Shown in pieces: positions 34,155-46,000 of a stretch of 64,000 nt of DNA (position 1 is its first letter; each line of letters begins with the position of its first letter). The DNA is from Collybia mongolica (lineage: Eukaryota; Basidiomycota; Agaricomycetes; Agaricales; Clitocybaceae), in assembly GCA_013420905.1 (NCBI GenBank), contig JAAXNY010000004.1, positions 744,001 to 808,000 of the forward strand, in the 5' to 3' direction. A program made the translations under genes and the position numbers. The notes beneath the pieces were generated by a model. That model searched no databases. It was not told the DNA's origin and saw only the letters and a list, made by a program, of their open reading frames with translations.

Positions 34155-35745
34155 AAAATGGCTTACTAGAAATGCCCGCACCAAGCATCGGCCCCAGATC
34201 CTCACGAAGCCTAGCGCGCTTCTGGGGAGTGAGACTGAAGCTGCACTTCCCCTTCTTGGCGGTGGCGCATTCAACGCACGGTTTACCCCAACTGTTGAAG
34301 GAGCACTTGATGTTGCCGCGGGTGGCGCACATCGTGCAAGGATAGCCCACCTAGTAAGGATGATCAGTAACAAGAAATAAAAGAGTAATGAACATACGGT
34401 AGAGCGCCGAGGCGCAAGGTCAGCCAGCAGGGAGGTAATAGGGGATTGTAGCGGCGTCAGCTCCCGGTTGGGAACCAGCGCGTGCTTGCGGCATGTCGCC
34501 TGAACCCTATCCCTAGAACGAGTGGTCTTACGTGACCGGCGAGGAGAAGGGGCCGCGGGAGGTAACAACTCCGCAAACCCCTCTTGAGCCAACTGGCGCG
34601 CGATCTCTTCATCAAAGAGCTGGAGCTCGGGGACCTCAACCTTTACCGGCGGCTGCCCAGAGGACTAAGGAGATAAAAATGAGTAAAAGTAAATGAGTTC
34701 AAAAGAGAAAAGAGACATACCGGACCTGCTTCCGAGGGACGCAGCGCGGCATCACTGCCAGCCCCCTGGGCACGCGACATGTTGGACTAGAATTTTGAAA
34801 GCAAGTCAGGAATAATGTGAAACCCGTAAAGTAAAGGATAGTATATACCTGGGGAACCGCGCGGCCTTTGCCCTTGGACCCTTCGTTACGCTTCCGCTTG
34901 AGGGGCTATTGAAATAAGTCAACCACAGAAGAAAAGTAATAAAAAGCAGTATTAGACGAACCGCTGGTACCAAGACCGGGGAGTGCGCCGGCAAGGGCGC
35001 GGCGGACCAACTGTCCCAGTACTGATGGTAACGGCGCGGTGCGCCAACCATGCGAGGAGGGACGAGGAAAGTATCCTGAAAGATACTTTCACCGTTGTCG
35101 CGCTTGAAGCGCGACCCCACCTGGTCCAGGACTTGCTCCACAGTGGGAGCCTGGCCCTAAAGTAAAAGGTAGTCAGCTTGACAAGGGCAGGCAGAGTAAA
35201 AAAGTAAACAAGTCACTTACCAGAAGAATGGAATTGTGGCCCAGGTCAGTCGATATGACCGTCCGCCAGGAAGACCACGAAGCCTCGCGCGCGTCGACTG
35301 GGATGCGCATCACTTGAAGGTGAAGCGCGCGCAGGAGGAGAATAGCCGGATATGGCAGCGAAAAACGCGCGCCACAGACCACGCCAGTGATGGCATCCTG
35401 AGACCAGTAAATAAGTAAAAGGTTTTAATAAGTAAAAGATGGGTGTACGATGAGCATGGAGCAGTGATCGACGAAGTCAATCAACTCGTCGAGGTCAAGG
35501 GGGCCCTGATGGTCCATACAGGGTGCGAGCTCCTCGGCCATAATAATCCACCCTTGCTCCATGGCGACGAAGACATCGCCCTCGGCATCTTCAAGGAGGT
35601 CGGAAAATGAGGGGACCGGCTGGTCCACATAGACCATAGTGGGGGAACGGCCCTCAGTCGGTAAAATCGCGGCGGAGAGCGAGAGGGACAGCGCGGAAGG
35701 CGAGCGCAGGGCACAAGCCATGGCGGAAGTGGAAGTAGAAGACAT
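34138..35745 (-). CDS. Spliced unknown gene, antisense inside the LTR element
   Basis: Not a family I can name. Seven exons (35745-35449, 35397-35221, 35156-34977, 34905-34849, 34786-34721, 34664-34398, 34350-34138) join into 418 residues; all six introns (47-71 nt) are phase 0 with GT and AG ends. The N-terminus is acidic (VPSFSDLLEDAEGDVFVAME). The middle has a basic stretch PLKRKRNEGSKGKGRA and RRSRKTTRSRDRVQ. The last exon carries a cysteine cluster: YPCTMCATRGNIKCSF, then KPCVECATAKKGKCSF, spaced like a small DNA-binding zinc cluster. The final residues SRDVS and the stop come from a pol fragment fused in frame. Similar cysteine-cluster proteins may be common passengers of mushroom retroelements; that is my inference. 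Confidence 0.6.
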
Positions 35746-36193
35746 TTGGGTTAGAGAAGTTGGAGTGTTTGAGCGATGCGAATAGCAAAGAAATTTAGAA
35801 ATGGGCTATAAAGTCCAAATTGTCTAAAACTTAGCAAGGGCGCGAGCTTTTAAAACGCACAACCCTGCATTGCGAAGTTCTAAAAGACAAGCAGGAGTAC
35901 CAATCTCTTGCTGAAGTGTCAGAAACATAACGAGAGAAAGGTTCAGATGACTGAAATATCTGTAAAGCAATGTCCGAATGTCAAGTATTCTCTCAGGAGA
36001 CGTATATAACTGTCATGATCCTGATGGGAAGTAAACCTCTGGGCTCGATCCCAACCTCGCGCGCCTACCTGTCTAAAAGCGGAACCATTGTAACCTTGTA
36101 CTGAAAGATTAGACGCGTGCAGACCCGAAGTATTGGACCAACATGCCGGCAAAGAGAGACTGAGGACAGTCTACATTTGTGGTATGGGGGAGA
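35746..36193. other. Retroelement 3' region with polypurine tract
   Basis: Likely holds the promoter of the antisense gene. It ends in TGGGGGAGA (36185-36193), a polypurine tract immediately before the 3' LTR, used to prime plus-strand DNA. No other coding region is supported. Confidence 0.65.
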
Positions 36194-37411
36194 TGATAGG
36201 GCCCGAAATTGTTTGCACTTGTAAAGTCGACAAGTAAGGCTATTAGTATCATTTCTAATAACCAAGTAAACAGTAATAAAGGATTAGAGTCGAGCTCCAA
36301 GACGGCTAATCAGAGTGAACTAGTCTAATGGATAATACACTATCAGTACAGAGGACTATGAGTACGGTCTATTATTAGTCCTATTCACCATGCCCGGTTA
36401 CAACCTCGGTGTCTTAGTTCATAAGTAACCGTTGTAGTATGATATCATTAGTCCGGGGATCATCATTAATAGGAGAAGTAATTATAAATTCGGGACTTGC
36501 ACAACCCGATCCTAGTCAGGGGTACTTGGTGTTAACTACCGGAAGCGGCGGGACCCCGTGAATAGCAACTGGGACAATCAGGAGGAGTAAATGACAGTGC
36601 CGTGCTGTTTTAAATAACGGAGCGCGCGGTCGCGACTTGATAAGAGTTTAGCCAGCTCTTTCAATATTTGATAAGTAACCAGTAAACGGCATAATTGGCA
36701 CACATGGCGCGCGCGCCAAGTTGGAGAGGACGCATCAGCATTGAATACAGATCCTTGGCGCGCGGGAGCGCGGTTCCGTGTAAAATTTACAATTCCGTAT
36801 GATATTTAGTTTGTACACTATAAATAGACTGTAGATAAGTAGCGCTAAGGCAAGGAATCTTGCCCCCACTTCGCGCGACTATAGAGTATACAAATCACAT
36901 TTGTTAAAACACTATTGCGTGTCCGAATTAAGGATCAGATTGCTTCAACGTGTCTTGATTGGAATTGATTGGAGAACCACAGAATTAAAGAAACTTAGTT
37001 CACTTGGAACTTAGTACCGTATTGTCCGTTGGAATTACTAGGCACTTGGCCTAAGTGCACTTGGCACTGTATTGTTTGATAAGTCGCTTGGACTTATAGA
37101 TCCGCTTGGGATCGCTAATAATTGAACGTACACTTGGTACTCAGTCTATTGGATCGAGAGATTTTATAAATATACCTAGCAGGTTTTTGAACCTGTGTTG
37201 AAGCTTTTGTCTAAATCGAACCCGTTGAGAGATCATTGGAAAGGGCTTTGGCTAGTACTATTCAAAGCTTAGTGCTTCTAAGCACTTGAACCCGAACTCA
37301 AAACAGGCGATTCCTACTGTTCGTGTGTTGATTGTTAGGTTTGGTGTGTGTGTGTGTGAAGGATTACATTACATAGCATCAGCGCACTTATAGCCCAGGA
37401 GCCCCCTTTCA
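36194..37411 (+). repeat. 3' LTR
   Basis: 1,218 bp, TG...CA ends, the same length as the 5' LTR but with many scattered substitutions, mostly transitions, with a cluster near 36720. It is followed directly by copy 2 of the inverted duplication. Confidence 0.92.
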
Positions 37412-37494
37412 ACGTGACCAGAAACATCATCATTCTGCAGCACACAGTGGGTAGGGGAAGTGTCTGGAGGGTTGGGTGTGAGGCCAGTGGCCAT
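37412..37494 (-). pseudogene. 5' remnant of the small nuclear-type gene
   Basis: Matches the first 83 bp of the gene that is whole at 20799-21391. The reading frame runs out of it into the LTR. The whole copy shows what the uninterrupted site looks like. Confidence 0.8.
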
Positions 37495-37853
37495 CACATT
37501 GTGATTATTTTTTCGAGTTCCAAGGTCCTTTATATGTTTTATTTTGTGCTCATGCCCCAAACCCCAACAGTTCTACCCAAGTACAGTTATAGATCCGGAA
37601 TCCAAAGCTAGTCAGATTATAGAAATCCCTTTGCCCACCCCAAAGCCTGGAACCCATTTTTTTTTCTTTTTCATCCCCTGTGCGAATTAATTTGAGCTCG
37701 GTTCTGTTGTCCTTGAGGACAGAACCTGCTCCACCTCAAATTTAAAAGAACCCTCTTTCTCTGTGTCTCCCAGCATCTCCTCATTCGCTCAGTCTCGCCT
37801 TTCTTCACCTTTGCCACCAGCTCTTTCTCCAACGCACCCTTTTCCATAAAACT

Positions 37854-38769
37854 ATGGCTAAGTCTACTGCATTTCAAAAAGCAAAGCAATCTCGCAAGGT
37901 GGCATTGTCTTCGGGCTCATCCCAGAGAGTTAAAGGTGGATACTGTGATTTTCAAATGGAAACATGTTACCTATTATTACATTTTGTTTCACCAGGTACA
38001 CGGATAAATACATCAGAGGCAATGGCAATGGAAGCAAAAATGAAGAAAATGAAAGGTATTACTTTTTTTTTTGCATACTTCCTATACCATACTAACGTGA
38101 CTAGCTGAACTCGTAGCTCTTCACAAAGCTGCCCATGCTAAAGAACAGCAGAAGAATGTCATACCACGCCCACCGCACGGCGTTGCAGGGAACGGATTCA
38201 ATCTCCAGGCTGAAATGCAACTCCAAGATGATTCCGATTTATACAAGGCCATTCGTGTAAGTTTTACTTCTTAAAACCCTTTGCTCCAATCTTTTTTTTT
38301 ACAAGTAATAGCGCTGCGTTCGTAGTTTAGTTGGTAACGCAGGCCTTAACTACTCGGTTGTTTGGCACAGGCAACCTACAGTAGTCATTAGTCAAATCAT
38401 CCGCGTGGTAAGTCTTTTCTTTGCTGCTTTGTTACTCATTTAAATAATTTATTTCAGGCCGAAAGTCGGCATACATACCTCAAAAAATTCCATAATGGCT
38501 GGGCCACTCAAGAATTTATCAAGTCACATTTGAAGAACAAACGCGCCTATGCTCGTAAATGTGGGTATACAAATGAGACTGGAAATACAGTAGGGGGCAG
38601 TAATGCTGATGATGAGGAGGAAATGGATGTCGACATTGACTTAAATGAGCATGATGAGGATGAAGTAGATAGTAGTGATGAGGGGGAAGAGGATGGGGAC
38701 CAGAAGGGTGAGGACCAGGAGGGTGAGGACCAGGAGGATGAGGAAGGGAATGAATCAGAAGCCTACTAA
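37854..38769 (+). CDS. Small spliced gene of unknown function (copy 2)
   Basis: Encodes the same protein as 19524-20439. Exons predicted here: 37854-37935, 37996-38055, 38105-38254, 38382-38407 and 38458-38769. The leader just upstream is pyrimidine-rich, which supports the ATG at 37854. The third intron must use GTGTAAG at 38255, because the adjacent GTAAGT donor leads to a stop in the next exon. The acidic tail begins near NADDEEEMDVDIDLNEHDED. It now lies about 1.3 kb from MIOS, on the same strand. Confidence 0.65.
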
Positions 38770-39441
38770 TCATTAGAATATTGTTAAATGTTGAATCACA
38801 CAAATTTGAACATCTATAAGAGGATGAAATATCCAAATAAAAATGAGTGCATTTCAACCTTTCAATGGATGAAAAGTTAGTACTACTTTCATCCGAAAAC
38901 AATCCAGTAAAATGATGAAAAAGAGGATGAATTTAAGTGAGGAAAATGGGATGAATTCGAACATATGATTTTCATCTCTCATAAAATGCCAGTATTTTTG
39001 CCCTTAATAGTATGAAATTCATCCCTCATGTAAGACTCACAAGGGTGTTATTTCTGCCCTTAATAGTACAAAATTCATCCCCCATGTAAGACTTGCAAGG
39101 GTGTTATTCTCACCCCTTATTAGTATGAAATTCATCCTTTTTGAAAGGTTAGTATAGCACCCTTGATAGTAAGAAATTCATCCCATGAGGGTGAATTATG
39201 AGGGGTATGAATATGGACAAATTTTGCATGAAATTCATCCATCAAATTATACCTTAAAGGGGGGTTTTCCCTCCATTTTTCCCCCTACAGGGGGTGTGTT
39301 TTCAAACATCTTTGAGATGAAATTCATTACATTTTAGGATTGTTAATTGAATGAATTTCATATTTTTAATGTATTATTTCTCTTATTTAAGAGGATGAAA
39401 CACAGGGTTGAATTTCATCTATTCTCAGTTTCACAGTGAAT

Positions 39442-40039
39442 GTTAGGACTAAGAAAAACCAACAGTTTCGAGTTAAGATTCTATCTACTACAAACAATAA
39501 ACTAGATACTAAAGACCATGAGGATAATGCATGTAACTACGGACTGCGGACTACGTGTACACTACTGCGGTGGAATATCATAGAACATCATAGAATAACT
39601 ACGTAGATAAAAGATTAGATAAAATTGACTCATGACATGAGCCTGACTAACCGTTCAAATCGTCGCTCGAACGGCTGAATGAGGATGTCCGGGGGTTTAA
39701 TATCGTCCTCTGAGTCGTGCTCGAACCGCGCTCGAAGTTAACGTCGGGCTAACCTGTGAAGGCCTAGCCATAGCGTTCAGAACCTGAACACTGTGTAGTG
39801 GATGGTCGAGAATTAAGCTCCAAGGCATAATATGCACATTGTGGCTGAAGTCGAAGTTGTAAGCGAGGAGTTTATCCTTGGCTTCAGACCACCACCACAA
39901 GTTTTAACCGACAGTCACGTTAATCTCCAAACGACCATGGTTCACTAGATTCGTGTCGGACACGGTATATATCTTGCTATCAAGCATCAGTTGTGACGCC
40001 AAATCTATCAATATCACTGGTGCAACGCGCAAAATTATC
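39442..40039. other. Region upstream of MIOS
   Basis: About 600 bp of single-copy sequence between the duplication edge and the MIOS start. It should hold the MIOS promoter. I see no gene and no clear TATA box. Confidence 0.55.
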
Positions 40040-43000
40040 ATGGTTCAATCCGAAAAACGCCTCCTCTGGCATCCACGACAAGACAACAAATTTGTAGTTG
40101 GTGGAGGGTCTCAAATAATATTATACGAATGGGCTCCAGACTACCCTGAGATAAGACAGATCACGTCGCAGCATGATTTGCAGCACATGAAGGTATGTGA
40201 GTAATTCAGTCGCAAGTCCCCAGATAGCGTCTCACAGAAAATTTGCACTTTAGTGTTTCGCATGGTCTCCAGATCCAGGGTTTGAAGACCTCGTCGCGGT
40301 GGGACACAGCACGGGAAAGATTGACCTTCTTCGGTTGGCGTCCTCGAAACATGGCAATCGAAGCAATACACTTTCCACTGGCCCAGTGGTCACCCTGCCA
40401 ATGCGAAACTCGCGTTCCTGCAACTCCCTCGCATTCTGTACTGCGGACCCCAACTACCTCGCATCAGGCCTGGATAAAATTCGTGGTGACCACAGCCTGG
40501 TTGTTTGGGATATCAGCACTGCGACACCCATACTCTCCCTTTCCCCGGGTCAATCCCAATCCAATGATACAGAACGCCATCCGCCTCCAGCGCGGCGCGC
40601 GCACCCATCCATCCCTCGTGCAGAGACAGGACCCCGTACAGATAACCGCATCCTTCAACAACATGCGCAGACCGAGACGGTGACGTCAGTGTGCTTCCTC
40701 CCCCAGTCGACAACGCTCCTACTTGCCGGTATATCGCATCGTTGGCTTCGCCTCTTTGACATCCGCAGCGCGGTCCCTTCGACCACGAATGCAGCTTCCA
40801 AAATCCAGGGCCTCGCCACAGACCCGTTCGACCCTCACCGAATCGCTTCGTTCGGCGACGGCTTGATCTCATTGTGGGATTCACGCAAGCTTTCTCAGCC
40901 AGTGATGTCATTCACTGAAAGAGAAGCGACTGCGGATGGCGCGTTTCTACGTCCCAGGTGCTGGGTATACGGGAATTGAATTTTCGGCGACGCGGCGAGG
41001 GACACTAGCAGCACTGGAAAGGGATTCCTCATATGTGCGGTTGTGGGATGTGATGTCCGCGAAAGCTCATATATTTGACGATGGGGCGATGGATGGACGT
41101 GGGTCGAGGGAACTAGGTCGGGTGTCGAGGAGGTCTTGGGCAAATCTTCCCTGGCCTTCTGCCGGTGTGCACCACCACACGCAACATTCGCCCAAGGAAC
41201 CAGACCTACAGCCCTCTTTGGTGCTGACCGATACCAGGAGAAGTAAGTGGCACTTAAACGTCATACACCTTTACTCACATCCCTCTAGCTAAGCGATTCT
41301 CTCGGGCTCTGGCTTCCTTCGCCCTCGTCCCGAGTCCTTATCGTCATCCTCTAACATCCAATGTCATGGTCGTCAACAAGGAGGGTGATCTGGAGCTATA
41401 CGCCCTGCACGACACTCCCAAACAGGCTATCTGGAGTGCTCGGGGTGACCTTGCCATATCCGTCGGACAAACGTGTCGTGTCTTGGAAGGGTTCCCAGAC
41501 ACAAATATAGATGCAGACCAATTGGATGCACAGAATGCGTCTCAATACGCTTACAGTGGCGACCCTCGCTCTTCTCATTCTCGCTCACAAGATAGGTCTG
41601 AGTCTGCGATGCGGGGCAGGCCGAAGCCGACTAAGGATAACGGACCTGTGGTACCTGCACCCCCGACGGCCTTTCCTCCATTCTTCGGACGTGGCGATGA
41701 CGAAGGATTTCCAGCGCTAACCTCTCCTGTTCCAACGACGGGTCCCACCAATCTCGCAGCCACACGTCCGAAGGAAGGCAGGGACTTTAGCCCAGCCAAT
41801 TCCAAAAACTACGACCCTACGCAGCGGACAAATAATGTTGGAGATGTGAAGGATGATGCGACGGCGAGTGGCAGGAGGCGAAAGGAAGGGAGCGATGACC
41901 AGCCAAGTCGTAGTATTACCAGGGGGCGGCGTTTGCCAAGGGGTGTGAACCATGTCATGGAGGATGATATTTCTATGATCATGAAAAGACGAGTGTTGAG
42001 GGGCTATGGTTTAAGTAAAGTGAGTAACGAAATCTCTCATCTTTAACTAGTGACGAGAACTTGACCCGCAGCCGCAAAGCAATATACTCATCACCCAGGA
42101 TGACCATAAGCCAAATCATGGAGCATCACAAACGCTCTCGGACTTATGGGCGTGGATCTCACGTATGCTTATCCCGTTTACCTTGTTTCCGCAAATTGAA
42201 ATGTTTGCTACACACAGACTCGCACGAATTTTTCACCGTCCCATCGTCGGTCCTGCATGGTTATGATTTTGCATATCAAGGACTCCTCGGTATCTGGGAA
42301 GGCTTCCAGCCCCTACCAAATCCCAACCTTCAGCCTGAACTAGGTCCACCAAACCCTCATCTCGACCCCCCTTCATACCTTCATGAAAGGTGCTCCTCTC
42401 GTCACAACCACCCTCCCACTGACGATGCGTATGGAAATTTCCAAGCAGCGCTATCAACACTGGCTGCTCACCGGCCCGGTGACCGCTCATGGAAACCCTC
42501 TGTCTCTACCACAAAAGTAGTGCAGCGGCAGATAGCACTCCAGCTCTGTGGCTGGAGTCTAAAGGACGAGGAGTTAAACAATGCCATCAAAAGGTTTTAT
42601 TTTATTTTTCATCAGATCCTGAGTTTTCGCTGACCTAAGTGGTTCGGTAGATGGGAAAAAGATGGAGAGATTTCAAGGGCGGCCTGCTGGCTTATCTTCA
42701 CTAAGCAGTACACAAAAGCCATCGATCTCTTGATGCGAAGTAATGGTTCGGTTGTCAGCTATATGTTTCTAGCATCAACCATTGAATCTATTGCCTACCT
42801 TAGATGAAATCCATCGAATGATGTCTGGCACCGTTGCCGCACTTGTCCCGCATTCCTCCAGTTCGAAAAGTCCCGAGCTCCGGGACCATTGTGAACGACT
42901 CATCGTCAGGCTTCACGACCCCTACTTCCGGGTTCTACTCACTCACCTCGCCCTCAATGACTGGCTGGAGATTTTGGAAGAGGAAACTATGCCATTTCGC

Positions 43001-43881
43001 GAACGTCTCGCCATTGCGTTCCAGTTCCTCGACGACAAGACTGTATTGTCGTACCTCCGCCGGTGCATGGACCGCGCGCTCTCCAGGGGCGATGTTGATG
43101 GGGTCATGATTACCGGACTTTCGAGCAAGGCTGGGCTGGATATTCTCCAGGGATACCTTGACAGAACTGGGGACGTCCAGAGCGTTGCAATCCTCGGGTC
43201 GTATGTGTGCCCTCCCGGCCGGAAAAACCCACGCCTTGGAGCGGGTGGTGAGGCGAAAGTTGAGCGATGGGTGGAGAGCTATCGAGATTTATTGGATGGG
43301 TTCAAGATGTTCCACTGCCGAGTTGGATTCGATATTGAACGAGGGCAAGTCACGTTGAGCGAGAGTAGCGTTGGCGCTGGGAGTGGTGATTGGGTGCCAA
43401 GGCAGATCCTGATTAGGTGCTACTATTGCAATAAGCCAGTCAGCGCCGATCCGTCGGTTGATACCAATGGGATACAACAAAAGGCGAAGGTGAACTTCAC
43501 GCTGTTTTCGTTTCTTCGTACTTCTGACCACGTCGCCCTTTCCACCAGCCCACAATATGTCCGCACTGTAATCGTGCATTGCCAAGATGTTCGATATGCC
43601 TGATGACCCTCGAGATTGTCCAAGGTGGAGCTCGGGAGCTTGATCTTTTGCACTCCCAGACCCAGTATAGAGGTATCTTGGCCCGATATCCATAAGGCAT
43701 TGTCTTACTCAAAATTTTCTGTGTAGATACGATTGACGAGGCTATTATTATGTGTCAGACATGCCGTCATGGGGGGCACGCATCGCATATTCTTGATTGG
43801 TTCTACGGGGAGGACGGAGCCCGTTCACATGGGGTCTGCGCGGTTGCGGATTGTGACTGCAGGTGTGCTGAGGAAATGTGA
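40040..43881 (+). CDS. MIOS: MIOS/SEA4 orthologue, GATOR2 (SEACAT) subunit, one apparent frameshift
   Basis: Mio/Sea4 is a WD40 and zinc-finger subunit of GATOR2, which relays amino-acid sufficiency to TORC1 at the vacuole. Nine exons: 40040-40192, 40254-41242, 41289-42019, 42072-42162, 42218-42593, 42651-42745, 42804-43489, 43549-43672, 43727-43881; about 1,130 residues. The start LLWHPRQDNKFVVGG opens a WD40 propeller (GHSTGKIDLLRL, ASGLDKIRGDHSLVVWD, LWDSRKLSQPVMSFTE). The alpha-solenoid has YQGLLGIWEGF, IALQLCGW and YLDRTGDVQSVAIL. The C-terminal zinc module has CYYCNKP, CPHCNRALPRCSICLMTLEI and CRHGGHASHILDWF. Near 40940-40975 the frame must shift by one base (TADGAF to TGIEFSATRRG); no intron explains it. 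It could be a sequence error or a real lesion. Confidence 0.9.
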
Positions 43882-44059
43882 GAGGATGTTTAAAGGGCAC
43901 GACTAGTACCCACTGTGTTATTGTATACTGATGGGTCAGGATCAAACGAGTTCAATTTCAGCGAGTGGGTTATAAGTTCTTCGCCAGTCAAAAGTTCTCC
44001 CAGCCTCAAAATTTTGCTTCTACACAACACCAATCCCTATCACACATACACTCCGCATT

Positions 44060-44215
44060 GACAGGCTCATGAAACCTGGCGTATGACGTGGCGCAAGCCC
44101 CGACTATAGTTGCATAGCCATACATCTCTCTGGCTTTGTCATGGTCAGTGATATCAACTTCAAAGAGAACTTCCTCTGCTTCCCACGCATGATATTACTG
44201 CGTATTTAGGTATGT
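44060..44215 (-). pseudogene. HET-domain relic
   Basis: On the minus strand, reading HAWEAEEVLFEVDITDHDKA then REMYGYATIVGACATS, which matches the first HET block and what follows it in the two other HET genes of this window. It is preceded by IPKYAVIS in another frame, so a one-base shift separates the halves. Nothing of the later HET blocks was found nearby. It is 180 bp downstream of MIOS, convergent with it. Confidence 0.75.
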
Positions 44216-46000
44216 CCAATTCCATGGTAGAGTCGTATGTAATTAAAACGAGAAAGGCCAGTTCAATGTTCATATTGAACATAAAAACAACTCAGGAGCA
44301 CTGGGGGACTCACAAAGACTTTGGATTGCGGAAGGTACTAGGTAGACACTCAAGACTTGGAGTCAATAGATAGTATCACGATGAAATGGCTATTGAATCA
44401 CGCGGCTCGATTGGACTTCAGACAGAACGGATGGTGAGACCGCGGTGTCGGGGCAGTCCCTGTTGCGCATACCCAATCATGCAGGCCGGCGAGGGCAACG
44501 GTATATCAATGGTTCAATTCATTCAATAGCCTTTCGTCCACGTTCCGTAATGCGAAGTAACTTCCCGACAGTTGTCACCGTAAACTCATCAGCAAATATT
44601 CCCGGGCACATCTCCCAACCGGACCAATCTTCTCCACCACTCCGAGTTAGTGTCTTCCTCCCAATCATTATTCCTTGTTGAACGTGAACCACAGGATTCT
44701 ACTGTCTTTATTACTGGTGCCCTAGTGATCGCCGATCCTGTCAACGAAATGGCTGAGGACTCAGTGAAGAGACACTCGGATTTGCGAAGGCAATGTGTGC
44801 TACTATTGAGGCGGAACAACACTTAATTCGTAGCCAAAATGAGGAGAAAGAGTTTTTCATGATGCCCCTGCATCGAAAGGCTGACGATATAGTAGGTAAA
44901 TATCAAGAGACACGGAGGCAGCTTCGGGAAGTTTGAAAAGCTTTTCTTTCCATAGAGGTCACGGACATCCATGATGCAACCAATTTAGGCGCAACGAAGT
45001 CTTCAGCGATGACAAGAACGCATATCACTATGTAGGGGATGGAGAGCTTGGACACCGAAAACAAGTACCACTAGGTTGGTTCATTTCCCGCTCTATATTT
45101 CGCAAAACAATGTCTAAAACCTCCCTTCAGTTTTCTATGCACAGGCGCACGAGCCAAGACATACCCCCTCCGTGCCCCTGGCGACGTATTTTTCAGGCTT
45201 CCTAACGCTCCCAATATGCCCCTTACCGCTGCTGCGATTGGCTAATAGAACTAGCCTCCCGGTCAATCTTGACATCATTCACGGCGCCACTATGTTTGTG
45301 TGAGACGTGTTATTCCAGCATCATTTAGAAAGTCGACTTACACAATTTGGACAGGAGTGTTTGTTGGATTGGAATCACCCACAAGTTCATATCAGTCACC
45401 CTTGCAGCATTGCGACGTCTTAATTTATGGCTACAAGACGAAAGGAGTTGTGAGATACCAACGCATCCACATTGACATACACTGTTCGCCATCCAGGTGG
45501 ATTCTGCGCTACAGATCTACTGCTTGCGGGCATTGGGAGCGTCTGAGAACAAATGTGATCCCTGGTAACTTCCGTATTCGAAAATACTCAAAAAAAAAAC
45601 AATCCCGCCACCAGAATATCTAGATATTGATATTCACACATCACCGAGCGTCTTTCTTTTATCGTAGGCCTGCATCTAAAGTGTACATATTGAGAAGTGA
45701 TTTGATCAATACTCTAGGTACCGGTTGGACCATCAGCAAAGTCACCTGTACATGACATCTGGCGCCTATGCAGAAGATTGACGTCACACACTCCATGGAA
45801 TTCATGATATTCGCAAGCTCCAACTCTTCTCCAACGACGATACTCTTTACTTCAAAGGTTCCCTTGAGTTCCGTCACGTTTATACCGTAGTGCTAGGACC
45901 CAAAGCCAATGTAAGTAGTTTCCCGATCTTCCATCACTTTATAACTTACTTAATAGTCCATCTAAGCTCCTTTCAAAACACACAACTCTTTTGAACAACA
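44216..46000. other. Intergenic region
   Basis: About 1.8 kb between two HET relics. Short open frames at 44445-44681, 45300-45623 and 45659-45877 have no domain I recognise. It may contain more decayed HET-locus sequence. The last 100 bp should be the 5' region of the HET pseudogene. Confidence 0.45.

Larger units (their letters stand above)
24606..37411 (+). mobile_element. Ty3/gypsy-type LTR retrotransposon, rearranged
   Basis: Two direct LTRs (24606-25823 and 36194-37411, both 1,218 bp and about 97% alike by eye) enclose a primer site, gag, protease, reverse transcriptase, RNase H and part of an integrase, in the RT-RH-IN order of Ty3/gypsy. The 3' third is abnormal: pol stops at a Tc1 element, then comes an inverted scrap of pol and an antisense spliced gene before the polypurine tract. 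The flanking pentamers (CCCGA left, ACGTG right) do not match, so the two ends come from different insertions or have recombined. The element is not autonomous. Confidence 0.88.
37412..39441 (-). repeat. Inverted segmental duplication, copy 2 (2,030 bp)
   Basis: The reverse complement of 18852-20881. It abuts the 3' LTR on one side and the upstream region of the MIOS gene on the other, so this copy was placed next to a conserved single-copy gene. It includes a whole small gene and the A/T-rich tandem repeat. Confidence 0.95.

Noticed and set aside
38320..38380. A tRNA-like stretch with an A-box-like word (TAGTTTAGTTGG) in an intron of the small duplicated gene
   Set aside because: No B box and no cloverleaf could be drawn; probably chance or an old SINE scrap.
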